A program made the position numbers and the translations under genes. Of a DNA stretch of 64,000 nt, positions 10,374 through 23,255 are shown one piece after another (position 1 is the first letter of the stretch; each line of letters opens with the position of its first letter). This DNA comes from Amphibalanus amphitrite (lineage: Eukaryota; Arthropoda; Thecostraca; Balanomorpha; Balanidae): the NCBI RefSeq assembly GCF_019059575.1, contig NW_024882023.1, forward strand, positions 124,001-188,000. The letters are read 5' to 3'. The notes under the pieces were generated by a model. The model was not told the origin of the DNA. It did no database searches and saw only the letters and a program-made list of their open reading frames with translations.

Positions 10374-11154
10374 TCTCCCCCAATTCATTGAAGACATGAT
10401 TTTCTCTTGGTTTCTCTTGGTTTTTCTCGTGTTTCATTGTGATTGTTTTGTTTCAATTGTTCTTGTTCTCCCTTACGTTTGCGAGCGCGCGTGTTTGCGT
10501 CCCTCCGGCGGCGGCGGCGGCAATCGGGACCTGCCCATCCCTCTCGCGGTTCTCGACAGGGATCCCTCTTAAAGGTTGAGGCCCACTCGAGACACCGAAG
10601 CTATCTGGCCGGACACCCCGGGCGTGGCCTAGGTGGCTTGCATCCATGGCCCCCGGGAGTGGATGAAGGCGATAGCTCCACAAACACACTTACACATTAG
10701 CGATATAACGTAACGTAATATCAAAGCAAAGGGATTTTTCCTGTGCAATTTGGCAAAAGCGCACAGGTTTTGCCCTCTAAGATAGGCACCAGGTTTTTCT
10801 AGTTAGGACTTTCCTGGTGGAACTCACAACACAACAACAGCACACATTACAACACTACCACATTTCAGCATCAAGATTCAGCAGCAAGAAATGTAAGTAC
10901 TCAAAATCCCTCTCGGCACTGCCACTCTGGCACCCTTTCTGGCTTTCCCTTGCACTTGCTTTCACCGGACGTCACATGAGCCGGGCTAACGTAAACTTTG
11001 TTCTTGATATTGCCTTGGGCCGGAGTAACATAGCCGGCATTAAAGTAAAGTAAAACGGAAGATCTGGCTAATTGCCAGCTAGTAACTTCCCCCTACCCCG
11101 ACCAGGGCCTCGGCCTGTCGGGAGCAAAATTCAAAAAAAAAAAACCACTACACG

Positions 11155-12303
11155 TACCTAACTATGAGGTCTTTCGCATATTAGCTATATCGTGACTTGC
11201 TGAAAACACTCCACTGGGAAGTAAAACTGAAATCAAACGCTGTCCACTTTCTGAACCATTTAAATCGCGGTATTTCTGACCTATACCTACCTATTCTTTT
11301 CCACTCATGAAACAATGACATCAGCAATCTTTCTTGCTGTTTTCCCTTGAAGAAGATCTTCTAACGAGGGATAACTTCTGTAAGATCCGATGCCGTAATG
11401 TCATGTGACTCCGTATGTGCACCAGCTCCGCGGCAGAGGAGCGGCTGCGGCGCTGGCCGCGGCTCGGCCGCCGTACAGACGTTCGTCCAGATGGCGCGGA
11501 CATAATTACTACACACCCGCAGCAGATGGCACGGAAGGGCGTATGTACGGGACGTCGGCTGGGCACATATAGTAGTATACTGAGTGCACGGGTAGCCGGC
11601 ACGGCAGGGTCGCTCGGACCCGGCCGCCGCCGCCGTCCGGCCAACAGAGAGGGAGAGGGTGCAGATTGGACGAATGTGCGCTGACGTGAAATATCTGCAA
11701 GCCGAGTATCACTGAGTTGGAAGCAGACAACGTACCGATAATCGGTGGGTAAACGTGTGTGAACTGTTGTCAGTGGCCGACGACTACGATTGACAATCGC
11801 CGCACGGAACTGTAGATCCGACTATCGCGCATGCCACGAGTCCCCTCTGTTGATCAACACGATCGTTCAGATCCAACTTGCATATTCTATTTTTAGATTG
11901 TTAAGTCATGAAATGGAATTAGTCGCAACTGTCAAGTTAACCATGCTAAATAAAACATTTAAAGCCTGTCTAGGCCGTTAAGAATAATTTTGAAAAGGCT
12001 TCCACACATCTGTCTTCCGCGAGCTACCCTGGCTTCCATGATTAAAACGGTTTGTTTCAGAGCTACATTTGGCAGCAGTGCCATGATGGAACAGTGACAG
12101 CAGCGGCAGAGGGATGGGAGCAATCAAAGTTACGACGGATTGGGCGCACTTTTGATGTCCAAGCCTCTAAACGGTAGTGCAAGCATACTCGTACCTAATC
12201 ATTCCAGCAGTGAAGGAAGGCAGGTAGAAGGCACATCTATGGGAAAAAGGCCACCCCAATAGCTCGCAACCCAGAGTCAATTTAAAGAAATTTACGACAC
12301 AAT
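11155..12303. other. non-coding spacer
   Basis: There is a CpG-rich patch at about 11410-11660, including GCCATCTGCTGC on the minus strand at about 11519-11530. No gene is recognisable. The short open frames lack any domain or codon-use signal. Confidence 0.5.
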
Positions 12304-12372
12304 CAGGGCTGCGGAATCGCAATAGGAGTTGGTTTAAGTCGGCAGTTCTGGCCGGAGTCGGAGTCCATAGAG
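12304..12372 (+). mobile_element. relic of a hAT-like MITE end
   Basis: The sequence starts CAGGGCTGCGGAATCG and continues with GGAGTCGGAGTC-type sequence. It matches the terminus and body of the dimeric element at 55832-56126. Only a decayed, shortened copy is left, with no convincing second end. Confidence 0.5.
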
Positions 12373-12491
12373 TTGAATTCATGGTCAGTTTACTGTCGGT
12401 GACCGTTCCATGTGAGCAGATTTTGTCTACATCCGTCTAAACCAAAGCAATGCTCACGTTAGGCGAAATATAAATAAAAAAATAACCCACT

Positions 12492-12741
12492 GCGGCCCTG
12501 GTGGCGCAGTCGGTTAAGGCGTCGACCCGCGGTGCGGGCGGTGCCGGGTTTCGGGTTCGATTCCCGGTTCCGCCCGTTCCGCGGGCGTCGTCCCCGGCTG
12601 CGTCACCAGGTGTGGGGTAGGCTCCCACTTCAGCCGTAGCCTGGGGGGTGGGGGAATAGGACGGAGGGAGGAGCAGGTGCTCTCTCCTATAATTGGGACA
12701 TGAGCCCGTTGGAGAGAGGTCAGACTAAATAAAAAAAAAAA
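12492..12741 (+). mobile_element. tRNA-derived SINE
   Basis: The head is tRNA-like: an A-box region TGGCGCAGTCGGTTAAGGC (12502-12520) and a B box GGTTCGATTCC (12554-12564) stand at normal pol III spacing. A GC-rich unrelated body of about 150 bp follows, and an A-rich tail AAATAAAAAAAAAAA ends at 12741. The expected acceptor-stem partner of GCGGCCC is absent after the T-arm, so this is not a functional tRNA gene. A target-site duplication cannot be assigned, because the 5' flank is A-rich like the tail. Confidence 0.85.
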
Positions 12742-13560
12742 CTTCAAAGACCGCAGCCACGCAGCAGGCTTCACACACCTTGGAGACCGCAACTATGCAG
12801 CAGGTATAACACCAATTTGGAGACTGCAACCACGCAGCGGGTATATCACACCTTGGAGACTGCAACCACGCAGCGGGTATATCACACCTTGGAGACTGCA
12901 ACCACGCAGCGGGTATATCACACCTTGGAGACTGCAACCACGCAGTGGGTATATCACACCTTGGAGACTGCAACTACGCAACAAGCAGGTATACCTACTT
13001 ACAAAAAATATACCCATATAATAACACAGCACCACAAATTGGAAACTGCAACCACGCAGCAGACATAACACCACACTTTGGAGACTGCAACCACTACCAG
13101 GTTGCAACCAACCACAACCACAACCACAACCACAACCACAGAGACCGTGGAGACCGACACTACATATATAGCAGGCGTAATACCAATGGAGACTGCAAAC
13201 ACGCAGCAGGCATAACACCATACTTAGGAGACTGCAAACACGCAGCAGGCATAACACCATACTTAGGAGACTGGAAACACGCAGCAGGCATAACACCATA
13301 CTTCGGAGACTGGAAACATGCAGCAAGCATGGCGCCACCCCTTGGAGACTGCAACCACGCAGTTAAGCATAACTCACCTTGGAGACTGCAACCAAGCAGC
13401 TAAGCATAACTCAATGAAGACTGCATCTACGTAACACCCATAAAGCATCTCAAAGCACACCGTGGAAACTGCAACCACACAGCAAGTAAAGCACCACTTT
13501 GGCGACCGCAGCCACGCAGCGGCGTATAACACCAAACTTTGGAAACGGGAAGCACGCAGC
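12742..13560. repeat. 36-bp minisatellite
   Basis: Units of the form TTGGAGACTGCAACCACGCA followed by a variable GCGGGTATATCACACC-like half repeat with a 36-bp period (for example starts at 12853 and 12889). The first copies are nearly identical and later ones are diverged. The array begins directly at the SINE tail. Open frames on both strands here are products of the period being a multiple of three. Confidence 0.9.
13104..13140. repeat. (ACCACA)n simple repeat
   Basis: A run of CAACCA/ACCACA hexamers interrupts the 36-bp minisatellite. Confidence 0.85.
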
Positions 13561-14070
13561 TCCTCGGATGATACCTACCATACGAAGTGTAGCAACACCA
13601 GCGGATGCATTGCTGGTGAATGCTTGCATTTATCTATCTAACAGAGATCTATGGAATGCATGGCATGCCAACAATAAGTGTGAACGCGCTGTTCCGATTA
13701 GCCCATCTGTTCTGTCGGCGCCACCGGAATTTACACAGCGGGTGTGCTCCATCAGACTGTTCACAACAGAGCTGCACTGCACACCGCATTTCCAGGTGCG
13801 GCCTGCCCGCAGTTGATTAATACGCGGAAGTGCCCCGCTCTGAAGCCGTCCCCCGCCGCTGCAGGTGCAGCAGTGGACCCGGCACTCTGTCATACTCGTA
13901 CACTCGCCGGCCGGCTGTCTCGCGCAGCTCTGCCGACAGACAGGCAGCTGCTGTCCGGCCGCGGCGGCGCGGACAGACAGCTCCGACAGACAGACAGACG
14001 GCAGGTAAATGTGGGAACCGGCCGCCACCGAAACACCTGATACCGCCTCGGCGGCCGCAGAGACGACCGG
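13561..14070. other. non-coding spacer
   Basis: Unique sequence that becomes GC-rich from about 13830. No recognisable gene or element. Confidence 0.45.
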
Positions 14071-14272
14071 CCGTACTCGGCTGCCTCTCAGTCCGGCCGC
14101 ACTGAGGGTGGTGGGGGCTGCACCTCACTGCGGGCCGTACTCGGCTGCCCCCCCCCCCCCCCAGTCCGACTGCACTGAGGGTGGCGGGGGCTGCAGCTCA
14201 CTTCGGGCCGTACTCGGCTGTCTCTCAGTCCGGCCGCACTATATGACGGAGGCTGCAACTCACTGCGGGTAG
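14071..14272. repeat. minisatellite, three units of about 64-73 bp
   Basis: Units start CCGTACTCGGCTG at 14071, 14135 and 14208 and share CAGTCCGGCCGCACTGAGGG and GGGGGCTGCA blocks. The middle unit carries a C-run of about 14. Confidence 0.8.
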
Positions 14273-16339
14273 ACACACAGTGGGCTGAGACCAGCCAGCA
14301 GCGAATTCATAACAAAACAGTTATCGTAAAACCAGCGTCAGCGCGTTTCGCGCCGTCAGCGCCCAACTCGCCGTTATCGGCCGGCCTTTTTGCCGGATCC
14401 GCGGCTGTGCCGCTGTCGGTGGATGTCGCCGCTGCCGGGCCGAGGGCCATCTGCCGTCTGTGGCGACCCGGCGCCGGCGGGGTCAGTCGCGAGAGGGCTG
14501 ACGCCGCGGCACTCGGCGCCGACAGCTGCTGCACGGGCCCGTGCATGCCGCGCGGGCGGTACGGTGCTGCCGTTTTGTCCGCTGTTGATAGAGACCCGAG
14601 TGGCGGAGGTGGGGATCGCCATCTGCCGCTGCGGCGACCTCAGAACCGTTCGGAACACCGCAGCCACTGCCGCGGTCGGCCATAGACTCTGAGCCCCACT
14701 CTCCTCTGCATTCTGTAGTATAGCGGTGAAGTGAATTATTCGCACCGCTGAGGTCCACAACTGAATGGGACATTTTACATAATGGGGCCTGACATTCCCT
14801 GTCGATACCTCCACTGTAAACACTTGTCTGCGACCGCCAACAGCGCATATTAAATGACCTGGCGTTGTTTTTCGGTCAAGACGAGAGCGCAGTCGGTCCT
14901 TTCACTTGCAGCGCTCCAATGATCAGGTCACACCTCATTTAGCGCTTGCATTATCCCATCCAAAGTGGGATGTCAATCCGGGTGAGCTATCACAGATACA
15001 TGACCATGAGCACAGGAAACGAGCATCACAAATGGGTTCGCTGCTAATGCTAAATACAATGTCCGTTTGTATTTGTCATAGGTACATGATTTACTAACAA
15101 ATGGCTTTGTGGTTAGCAGATATAGTCATTAGTCAGAGTCACAAAATGTTTACCGGCTTGTATCTCCGACAGTCGAATATCTCGCCCCAGACTGACAGAA
15201 CCGACTCTCCGGCTGGCACAGGGGATCGGAAAGCTGTACAGCGGGCCCATTGCCCGTGGTTGGGATACCGCTACTGTGGCGATACTCGCGGATTTGCGGC
15301 TGATAACGACAGCCGCCAGCGGTATACCTGCATATCAATCCGGTTAGGGTACCGGTGGTAATGTGCGTCACGCCAGCTCTCAGTGTGCTACAGTCAGAAA
15401 CACGAGAAAGTAGGTGCAGTCATATACATTGGTCATTATAAAAGCAGAAATAGTTATAGCGACATCTGCATTTTCAGGTCGCCGAGAGGCAGAAGTGTAA
15501 ACTGTTAGGTTAGAGACATCTGCATTATATCGGAAGTACTGACGCAACAAGAGCGCCACGATTTCTAAGTGAAGGCTACGTACTGGGAAAGGTAATAAAC
15601 GAAAAAACGGTCGCCCGGGAACGCGCATTTTTTCTTGAGCTAACCCTTCCTTCATCGGTTGTCCAAACGTCCACGGTTGGAGTGACCGTCAGCCGAGACA
15701 GGGCCAAATGTGAGTTCACTTGGATAAAATTTTGGATTGTCCAGAGAATCGAAAGTACGAGTGTTTACAATACATGATTTGCCATAACGCAGTGATCGTA
15801 ACCAACATCTACAAAGGCAAATAATTAACGGACACTAAATATTCATCCATGGGGTACGAGAGCCAGTAAACATTAAATAAACATTAAATAAACATTAAAT
15901 AAAAGCTAGTTCTGTTTTTAAACGTTAAATAGCGCAAGGTGCAAAGCATGCCTCAGGTGGAATGATCAAGAATGTTTGACGAAGCAGGGCTATTTGGAAC
16001 TGCTAACAGGTCGACCGGTTAGCATTGCCAAACAATGAAGCGCTATCCTCCCCCTGACGTGGAAGATCAGTTGAAAGTAGCAATCTTTCATTCGACAGCA
16101 TAAAGCTACATATCGTTTCATTGCATATCTAATTCAGAGTTATTTATGCTACACAGTTGGGGAGGTTCGGACATTGACTCGGGTAATGGTTCACGCACGG
16201 ATAGCGCAGTGACAAAGAGGCCTGTACGAGGACGAATCAGTGTCTGCAAGGCCAACGCTCTGGTGGCTCTCATCAAAAGGTCATCACTGGCGACATGAGG
16301 CCCCTGGCGCGAGGAGAAAAGGTGGAAACTGGAGAGAGT

Positions 16340-16341
<2 letters not shown>
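14273..16341. other. non-coding region with a CpG island and a 12-bp repeat
   Basis: A CpG-rich island at about 14330-14700 holds GCCATCTGCCG at 14446 and 14618. Both copies are followed by GGCGACC within about 15 bp. Three copies of AACATTAAATAA lie at about 15868-15903. Nothing else is recognisable, and no gene is supported. Confidence 0.5.

Positions 16342-16342
<1 letters not shown>

Positions 16343-16380
<38 letters not shown>
16343..16380. repeat. (GA)n microsatellite
   Basis: An AG dinucleotide run with one interruption near its end. Confidence 0.95.
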
Positions 16381-16521
16381 GGGTCAGGGAGGAAAAGAGC
16401 AGCTGCAGAGGCTGCAGAGAGGGCAAAGGATGTGGAATGTGGATAGGACACAAGTGACTAAGCGGGGAGATATAGTGGAATAGGGCCGGACCGTATAGAG
16501 TAGGTACAGACAATGAAGGAC

Positions 16522-16712
16522 CCACCTGTAGGGTCGTGTACGCACTTTGTCACCCGTAAGGCACCTGTGGGGTCCAGTTCACACTTAGCCACCCGTAGAG
16601 CACCTGTGGGATCGTGTGCGCACTTTGCCACCTGTAAGGCACCTGCGGGGTGGTCCTGTGCGCACTTTGCCACCCGTAAGGCACCTGTGGGGTCGTGTGC
16701 GCACTTGGCTAA
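16522..16712. repeat. 39-bp minisatellite, five units
   Basis: Units read CACCTGTGGGGTCGTGTGCG followed by CACTTTGCCACCCGTAAGG, 39 bp each, with one unit of 42 bp. The period is a multiple of three, so it opens a 157-residue frame from 16513. That frame has no recognisable domain outside the repeat, and I do not call it a gene. Confidence 0.9.
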
Positions 16713-18494
16713 CCAACGCGGTGGTCGACCGAACGGAACGACCCCACCCGCGCTGGCTGCGGCCGGCGGCGGAACAACGTGCCGCCATCCGCCCACCGGG
16801 AACGGTATAGGAGAGATTAGGGGAAAGGGACGTCGGGGCGTGAACAATGTACATACGTTGCTGCATGTGAGAAAGTGGAAAGACTATAACTTTTACATAT
16901 ATTTCGATAGTCAATGGGTAAATATAAGGTTAACAATGAGTGGTGATAAATACCGCGGTAAAGACATTTTTCAGAATTTATCATAAATGTGATGTGTACC
17001 GATCACAATTAAAATGTGTTAAGTTCAAGCGTACCAATTCAATATTGAACGTATGCATGTATAACGGTCGCTATATATGCGCAATGCGCATAGTTCATGC
17101 TCCCATATGTGCCTGAGGCACGGCTCAGCCGACTAAATGTTGAATGTGTGAACATTTAAATGCGTGAAAGCGTTGATGACATATATGCGCTCTTTTGCTA
17201 CGGCCACGAGCGGGTAATGAGGCTGAAGGTAAGTACCATTGCGGTCTGTAGGCACACCGCGGCGGGGTAACGGCCGCTCCGGCCAGTGCAGTGACCACTG
17301 GCCACGGCTGCGGGGCGGGCAGGCGAGTCGGCTCTCAGACAAATAAGTAGTTCATAGGTGGAATTAGGAGTTCCGTCACTCAGACAAGTTAATAGTTCAT
17401 AGATGACCGTGCGTGGCAGTAAAGCTTCCAAACGACCGCTGCACCACCCCATTGCATCGGCGCTAATCACAGGAATACGGCAGCTTACAGCTGCAGCGCA
17501 ACAAACGATCGTCTAATTACTTACGCAGATGGTACGCAATGATGGCATTAGCATGAGGAGTGGCTGCCGGTTAGGCATAAGTATTGTATGACGTGTGTTT
17601 AGTTACATCGGTTCCCAGGAATTTTTGTAAGAACACGCCCTGCAACCGGGCACCGTCCCGATCGGGACAGCCTCTCGGGGCCGGGACCTTCTCCACCAGG
17701 AGGTTTGTCGGTGGCGTGTTGAGCGGCGCGGACGCCGAGTCCGTCTGTCCGGGCCGACTGAGTTCCTTGCCCCCGCGGTGGCGTGCCGCGCGCACCGCGC
17801 TGCGCTGCAGAGGAGTCACGGGTCACTTCACACGGCTATCGCGCCCCGTAAATACGCCACCCAGAACAGCATTCATCGAAAATGAGTTGGCTGAACATTT
17901 GCATACGGGGGTGCGGGGAGCGCCGCGACGCCGAACGCGCTCAAGCGTGCACTGCCGGTGCGCGCGGCGGGACGCCTCCTCCGCGGGGCGGCGGCCGTGC
18001 CGTGCCGGGGTCGGCGCGATGTTCGGCTTCCGTGCCGGCTGCCGAGCGGCCGGGTCGTGACACGCACCCTGAGACCGAGTGGCGCGCTCAGCCGTGACCG
18101 GAAGCCCGAGAGGGCTGCCGTTAGCGGCCGGGGAGCGCGGCTGCGGCGCGGCCGGAGCCGACGTCTGTCGCAGTGTCGCCGTCGTGTCGGCGGTGCACGG
18201 GGAAAACATTCAGCGGCATTCGGATTCCGTATCTCGGACGACGGCAGGTGGGCTGCGATTCGATGACGGATCCGTCAGCGGAGAGACGCGCCGACATATG
18301 GCCGGGTTAACGGACCGGCGACTCCACTCTGCGGCCCGCCGCTGTCACCGCCGCCAATGACTGATGACAGCGCGGCATGTAGCCGGCCAAGCATACATAA
18401 CCTGGATAGAAAGCACGGGCCACGGGCACATCCCATCCCGAGTAACGTTTTATCTAATAACGAGAAATACAATGTCAAAGCACTCCTCAATCTG

Positions 18495-18605
18495 TGTCTC
18501 CAGTGTCTGATGGACCATGTCCGGTGCCTGACGGACCATCCCCAGTGTCTGACCATCACGGAAATCTCCAGTGCCTGACGGACCATCACGGACCACTCTC
18601 AGCGT
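18495..18605. repeat. short degenerate tandem repeat
   Basis: Variants of CAGTGTCTGATGGACCAT and CAGTGCCTGACGGACCATCA repeat about every 30 bp, four copies. Confidence 0.7.
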
Positions 18606-21600
18606 TTCACGAGCCGTTCCCGACCGATCGGGCCGGGAGGCGTGCCCTGCAGCGGAGAGCCGAGACCCGCGGTCGCGGCTCCACCATAATGTCACGACCG
18701 ACCAACGCACACCGTTGGGTTTTACGACAAGGAGCCGACTGCGGACGCTCTAAATGGGTGGGTAAACGTTTGAAGAGCGTTTTATAGCGCGTGTTGGACT
18801 CGGTAGTCGGAGGCTGCGTCACGGGTGACTGGGCACTCTTACGGTTGGGGCAGGGCCGCTCATGACCCACGGCCCGCGAGCCACGAGAGTCTGACAAACG
18901 GCCAATGCCGACACGAATGTAACACTCGTACCGAGATGTGCACCGTTGTTCGGAAAATGACTCCAGTACATGGTGGGCCGACCTACGCTAGTTAATTACA
19001 GGCAAAGGAAATACTAAACCATAGCAAGCGAACAAGTACTCACGCCCTCTTACATCACCGGGACAATGCACTGCCGCCCACAGAGCAGTGAAAAACGGTG
19101 GATGTTGTTCCAGCCATCTCCGTTCGCCACCCGTAGATGTAGTCCATACGACTTGCTGCACGAGCGACCAACAATTATTTTGATGCTCATTGAATTATGA
19201 AAGATGATCCCTACTTTATTATATTTCGCCTTACCATAGGTAATTAATCCGCAGCTGAAATTAAATACCACGTTTAGCATCTTTGGTGAAGTGTTTCTAA
19301 AACATCAAACATGAAAAAATAACATTCTCAGTTATCAGAAAACGGTCCTATGGCTAAGCACCTACCCATAATTTCTAATTTTACTCAGACAAAAAAAAAA
19401 GACAGCAGAACGGACAGGATATCACAACGATGAGAACGCAGGTAATCATTTTGAGCCCATCTTCAACCGTACCCCAGCGACCGGTCTATAAATGCGCACT
19501 ACGCTGCCCAAAAGTACGGTGTCTCGTGTAACACCCGCAATCAGCACTGACGCTTCATCAGCTCGCCTGACACCTCAGGGCCCGGGACCGCTCGATCCCG
19601 AGTCAGCTCGACACAGCGGTACCGGAGTGCCCCCGGCCAAGGACGATCGGCGGGAATCAGAGCGAGTCGAGACGCCGCGGCCCCTCCGAGGGGAACACGG
19701 CCCAAATTACAGGGTCATTACGGCTCAATGTCGAATGGGAAGGAGTGCCGTGCGGGAAGAGGTGCACATAGTAGCTAATCCTTATCGATGTATAGTAAAC
19801 ACGGATCACCGAGAGCCGAAACGGTGAGACATACTGCATTAACATTAAGCACTAAACTGCCCGCAAAATCTGTCCTGAGGCTCCATATGCTTCTTTTTAA
19901 CTCATTCACAACCTAGCTGACTTAATTTTGAGTATGGAATTACAACTACAAGTAGCACTGCACCTGTGCGACACGCCGGCCGCGACAGATCCTAAGCCGG
20001 GTAGTCACCTGTCAGTCGGCCGCACTGAGCTATCAATTAGCACCAGCCGGTTCAGGTGCGCGTGTCCGGTGCCCGTTTGTGGCCGGTACACCAATGAGAG
20101 CTCGTCCATCAGTGCCATCTGCTGCCCAGTCACCGGACGTGCAACTGCACTTACACACAGCTGCCCAGTCATGCATATGAATACACATGTAAATAAATAT
20201 GCATGGGAATACGTACACCCGGAAGGTGATGAAACACCAGGTCAAAGAAGGTGAGGGTTGATCGTATTCGAATGCACCGACCCGTCAACAAATTATACGG
20301 CCATTTATCACATTAGCTGGCTCTATAAAGAAGAAACATTTTTTTTCCTTTGCTGCTCAACTTTCCGATTCCTGTATTGTATGGCACATGTGAGAACACC
20401 GGTCCTGTATGCTGAAACCTTTGATTGGCTTTTGTTATAGGTAGGTCTCAGTTCGATATCGTTCGATGTTCAACCAGGATCTGGGCGATCTCAGTTGCCG
20501 ACAACTGTTTTTGTCACTCCAAACGAGCAGTTCCGCGTTCTCGCAGCTTGTCATTTCGCCCAGTCACGAGCGAATCAGATATCGGTCCGATATCTGATCG
20601 GACCGGGCCACCGTCAGGCGTCACGACACCCGTATTCCATCGACGGCTCGAGCGGCCTGTAAGGACTACACACATTTACCATACGTATGGTTATCGTAAG
20701 TTACATACAGCCCCCTCGAACGCCATCCCCGGCCCCCGTGTGTCGGCAGCTCGCCGTGCCCGGATCGACAGCACACACCCGCCTCGTTCGGCGCGCCCCG
20801 TCGCCAATATCCCGTGACTACGGCGCTGCCGTGACACGCGCGCCCGTCACAGAGTGTGTGGCACGGCAGCGGCCCGCCGGGACGCGCCGCCGCCGCCGCC
20901 GGCGGGCCGGGGAGCCAGCCATCTGCCGTCGTGTGTGACGACCGCTCGCGCCGCACGGCCCGCAGCAGCCGAGCGCGCCGCGGCAGTCGGCGGAGAGACG
21001 GCGCGGCAGCGACGTGTGCGCGGCGCGAGCGAGCGGTGCCAGTGGTCCCGGACAGGAGAGCGGCCACCCACCGACCCGCAGGTCAACGTCAGTCAGTCCG
21101 GGCCATCAGCAGACTCACAGCGGCCACCTCAGCGACCAGCAGACTCGGCACTCAATCAGGTCAGTGCCAAATACCGGCTAACAGCTCAGCCAACGACTAT
21201 AAGTACATACATATAACCCACTAAACGCCCAACCGTTCTGCCGTTTTCCACATTCTCCTCCGTATCAAACTGCTGAGAGGTTTGCGAGGTGATCTATCGT
21301 GTCTGAATTGATCAGTCGCTAAAACGACATCTCCTGTCACGATTTGCTCGCAGCCGGAGGTTAATGTCTATAGTCTACCGATCGTCACTGATTTGACAAT
21401 GAATGCAGTGGACACGTTTCTCGTGTTACCGGCACCTTTCAAATTTATGAAATTGACAGAATAATACTTGAGTATGCACGGTCGACTGATTTGGGAGGAC
21501 GTTAAACGGATTCAGTACATCTGAGTTCAGCATAGATATTCGTCACGGCACGGGCTCACGGTTTCTGTTCTGTGCGGCGACGCAGTCACCGCTCAGGTCA

Positions 21601-23130
21601 CCGCTGCGTTCTTGTCCGGTCGTCGCAGTCTCGGGAACAATCGTCGCGCGGCACCTCTCCCGTTATTCAAGAGGAATCCTTATGGTTCCTAGTGGATATT
21701 TTCTGCTGGCCTTGCTTTACTTTGGTTTTATCAAGGCATTAATTACCGTTTCCCTCACAGGCATATGTCTTTCATCGTATAAATGAAGCACGTTACCCTG
21801 CACACTGATGCGCCTGCAGCGATTTAGACATCCTAAGCACTCGGCTCACGGTTCCGTGAGTGGAATATTGCTTCCAAGCAAACCAATTTTCCCACGGAGC
21901 TTGCGATTGTATCCGGCCCATGGGGCCACTACCACCTCAGCGCCGCAATCGTCGTGGCTAGCCTATCAACTGGCACATATATGTAATATCCGAGGCTTAT
22001 CAACTGGCGGCTAACGTCCGCGCGGGGCCCGATGTCCGAGCACTCAGCGTTTACTGTGCACGGTGCGGAACACTGCTGACCAGCGCCGTAATAAGCTACT
22101 CACGGCTCAGCGCTGAACATAGCTGGGCACTGTCAGCCCGCGGCGACACACGGCTCAGCGGCACGCACTATACAGGACTTCCCCGTCCGCGCCCGGCGCC
22201 GCACCGCCCGCCCCCGTGACGTGGCGGCATCGCGTGCACCCTGTCACGCCCCTGTCGCGCCGTTCATACCACCCGCGACTGTTGTTTTTCCGTCTGACGA
22301 CCGTGGAAAATCACTCAGTGACAGTGCACGCGTCACAACAATCGTCCGGTTAGGCCTGAGAGCGTGCCCACCGTCCGGTGACGGCACTCAAAGACCGGAC
22401 CGGCAGCGCATGGCCCGACCCCGGTCAGTGATACGGGCACGGCGAATCGTGAATGAAAACTCGCCCGCTATGCCCACTATCAGCGTGTCAGCCTTTGGAG
22501 CGGTCAGCGCACCCGAACAGCATGCAGAGATCTTACCTACTATTAAAGTTAACGACTGCAGCTCGGTCATGTGTTATAGAATAAAGCTGTAGCGAAACAT
22601 GTCACAAGCTCGCTTCATCAACTGCCGTTCAAACCGATAAAAAGACGGTTCGTTCAACTGAAATAAATCAATCGACAGGAATGCTTTGATATTGGGTCCA
22701 AAAATAACTAAATGGATCCAATAAAATCACCTGTTTATGATGAAGAACAAAGCTTCGCTCAGACAATAGTCGTGCTTCACTGACACTGACGTCTCCATCC
22801 ATAGCAAAGGTAACCGTCCGCGGACCCGGTACACCAGAAGCAGCTTTAATTCTCCTCTTCTGTCCATTAGGCCATCAATCTGCCCTGATCTGGTATGTAC
22901 AGACCGGACTCCAACAGCAGCTCACCGCATACCGTTCGCTGTAGGTATAGCTATACCAGCGCCACTCCGGGCCGCCACAAATCCTCATCTGCCGCCACAG
23001 GTCGGTTCCGTACCTATTCACCGCCCGCTCGGAATCGTAGCCCCACTAACGGTGTGTTTATTACCGCTGTAATTGGCCCCGGACGTCCATCGGAAAAAGG
23101 CCGCGGCTGTCTCGGTGGCTACCGCGCCGT

Positions 23131-23255
23131 GATCGTCTCTACAGCCACTGAGCGCCACGTCTGGGTCAGTGGCCACCACGCGCCATGATTGTCTCAGTGG
23201 CCACTCTGCGCCGTGATTGTCTCAGTGGCACTCTGCGCCGTGATTGTCTCGCCGG
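23131..23255. repeat. short tandem repeat, about 32-bp units
   Basis: CGCCGTGATTGTCTCAGTGG and close variants occur three to four times in a row. Confidence 0.75.

Larger units (their letters stand above)
4340..11143 (+). mobile_element. nearly full-length I-type non-LTR retrotransposon (LINE)
   Basis: The element has a 5' UTR of about 390 bp, ORF1 (4732-6192), ORF2 split by a frame break (6194-9984), a 3' region of about 1.15 kb and a terminal run of about 12 A (11132-11143). The 11-mer ACCACTACACG is at 4329-4339 immediately before the element and at 11144-11154 immediately after the A-run; this is a clean target-site duplication defining both ends (one A is ambiguous with the tail). ORF1 with three zinc knuckles plus ORF2 with APE endonuclease, reverse transcriptase, RNase H and a C-terminal zinc knuckle fits the I/LOA-like group. 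The 5' end may be complete, because the duplication is followed by almost 400 bp of leader. Confidence 0.9.

Noticed and set aside
12492-12575. A tRNA gene
   Set aside because: A and B boxes are present, but there is no matching acceptor stem, and a SINE body with an A-rich tail follows.
12793-13338. A 181-residue minus-strand frame
   Set aside because: Translation of the 36-bp minisatellite; the repeated peptide only reflects a period divisible by three.
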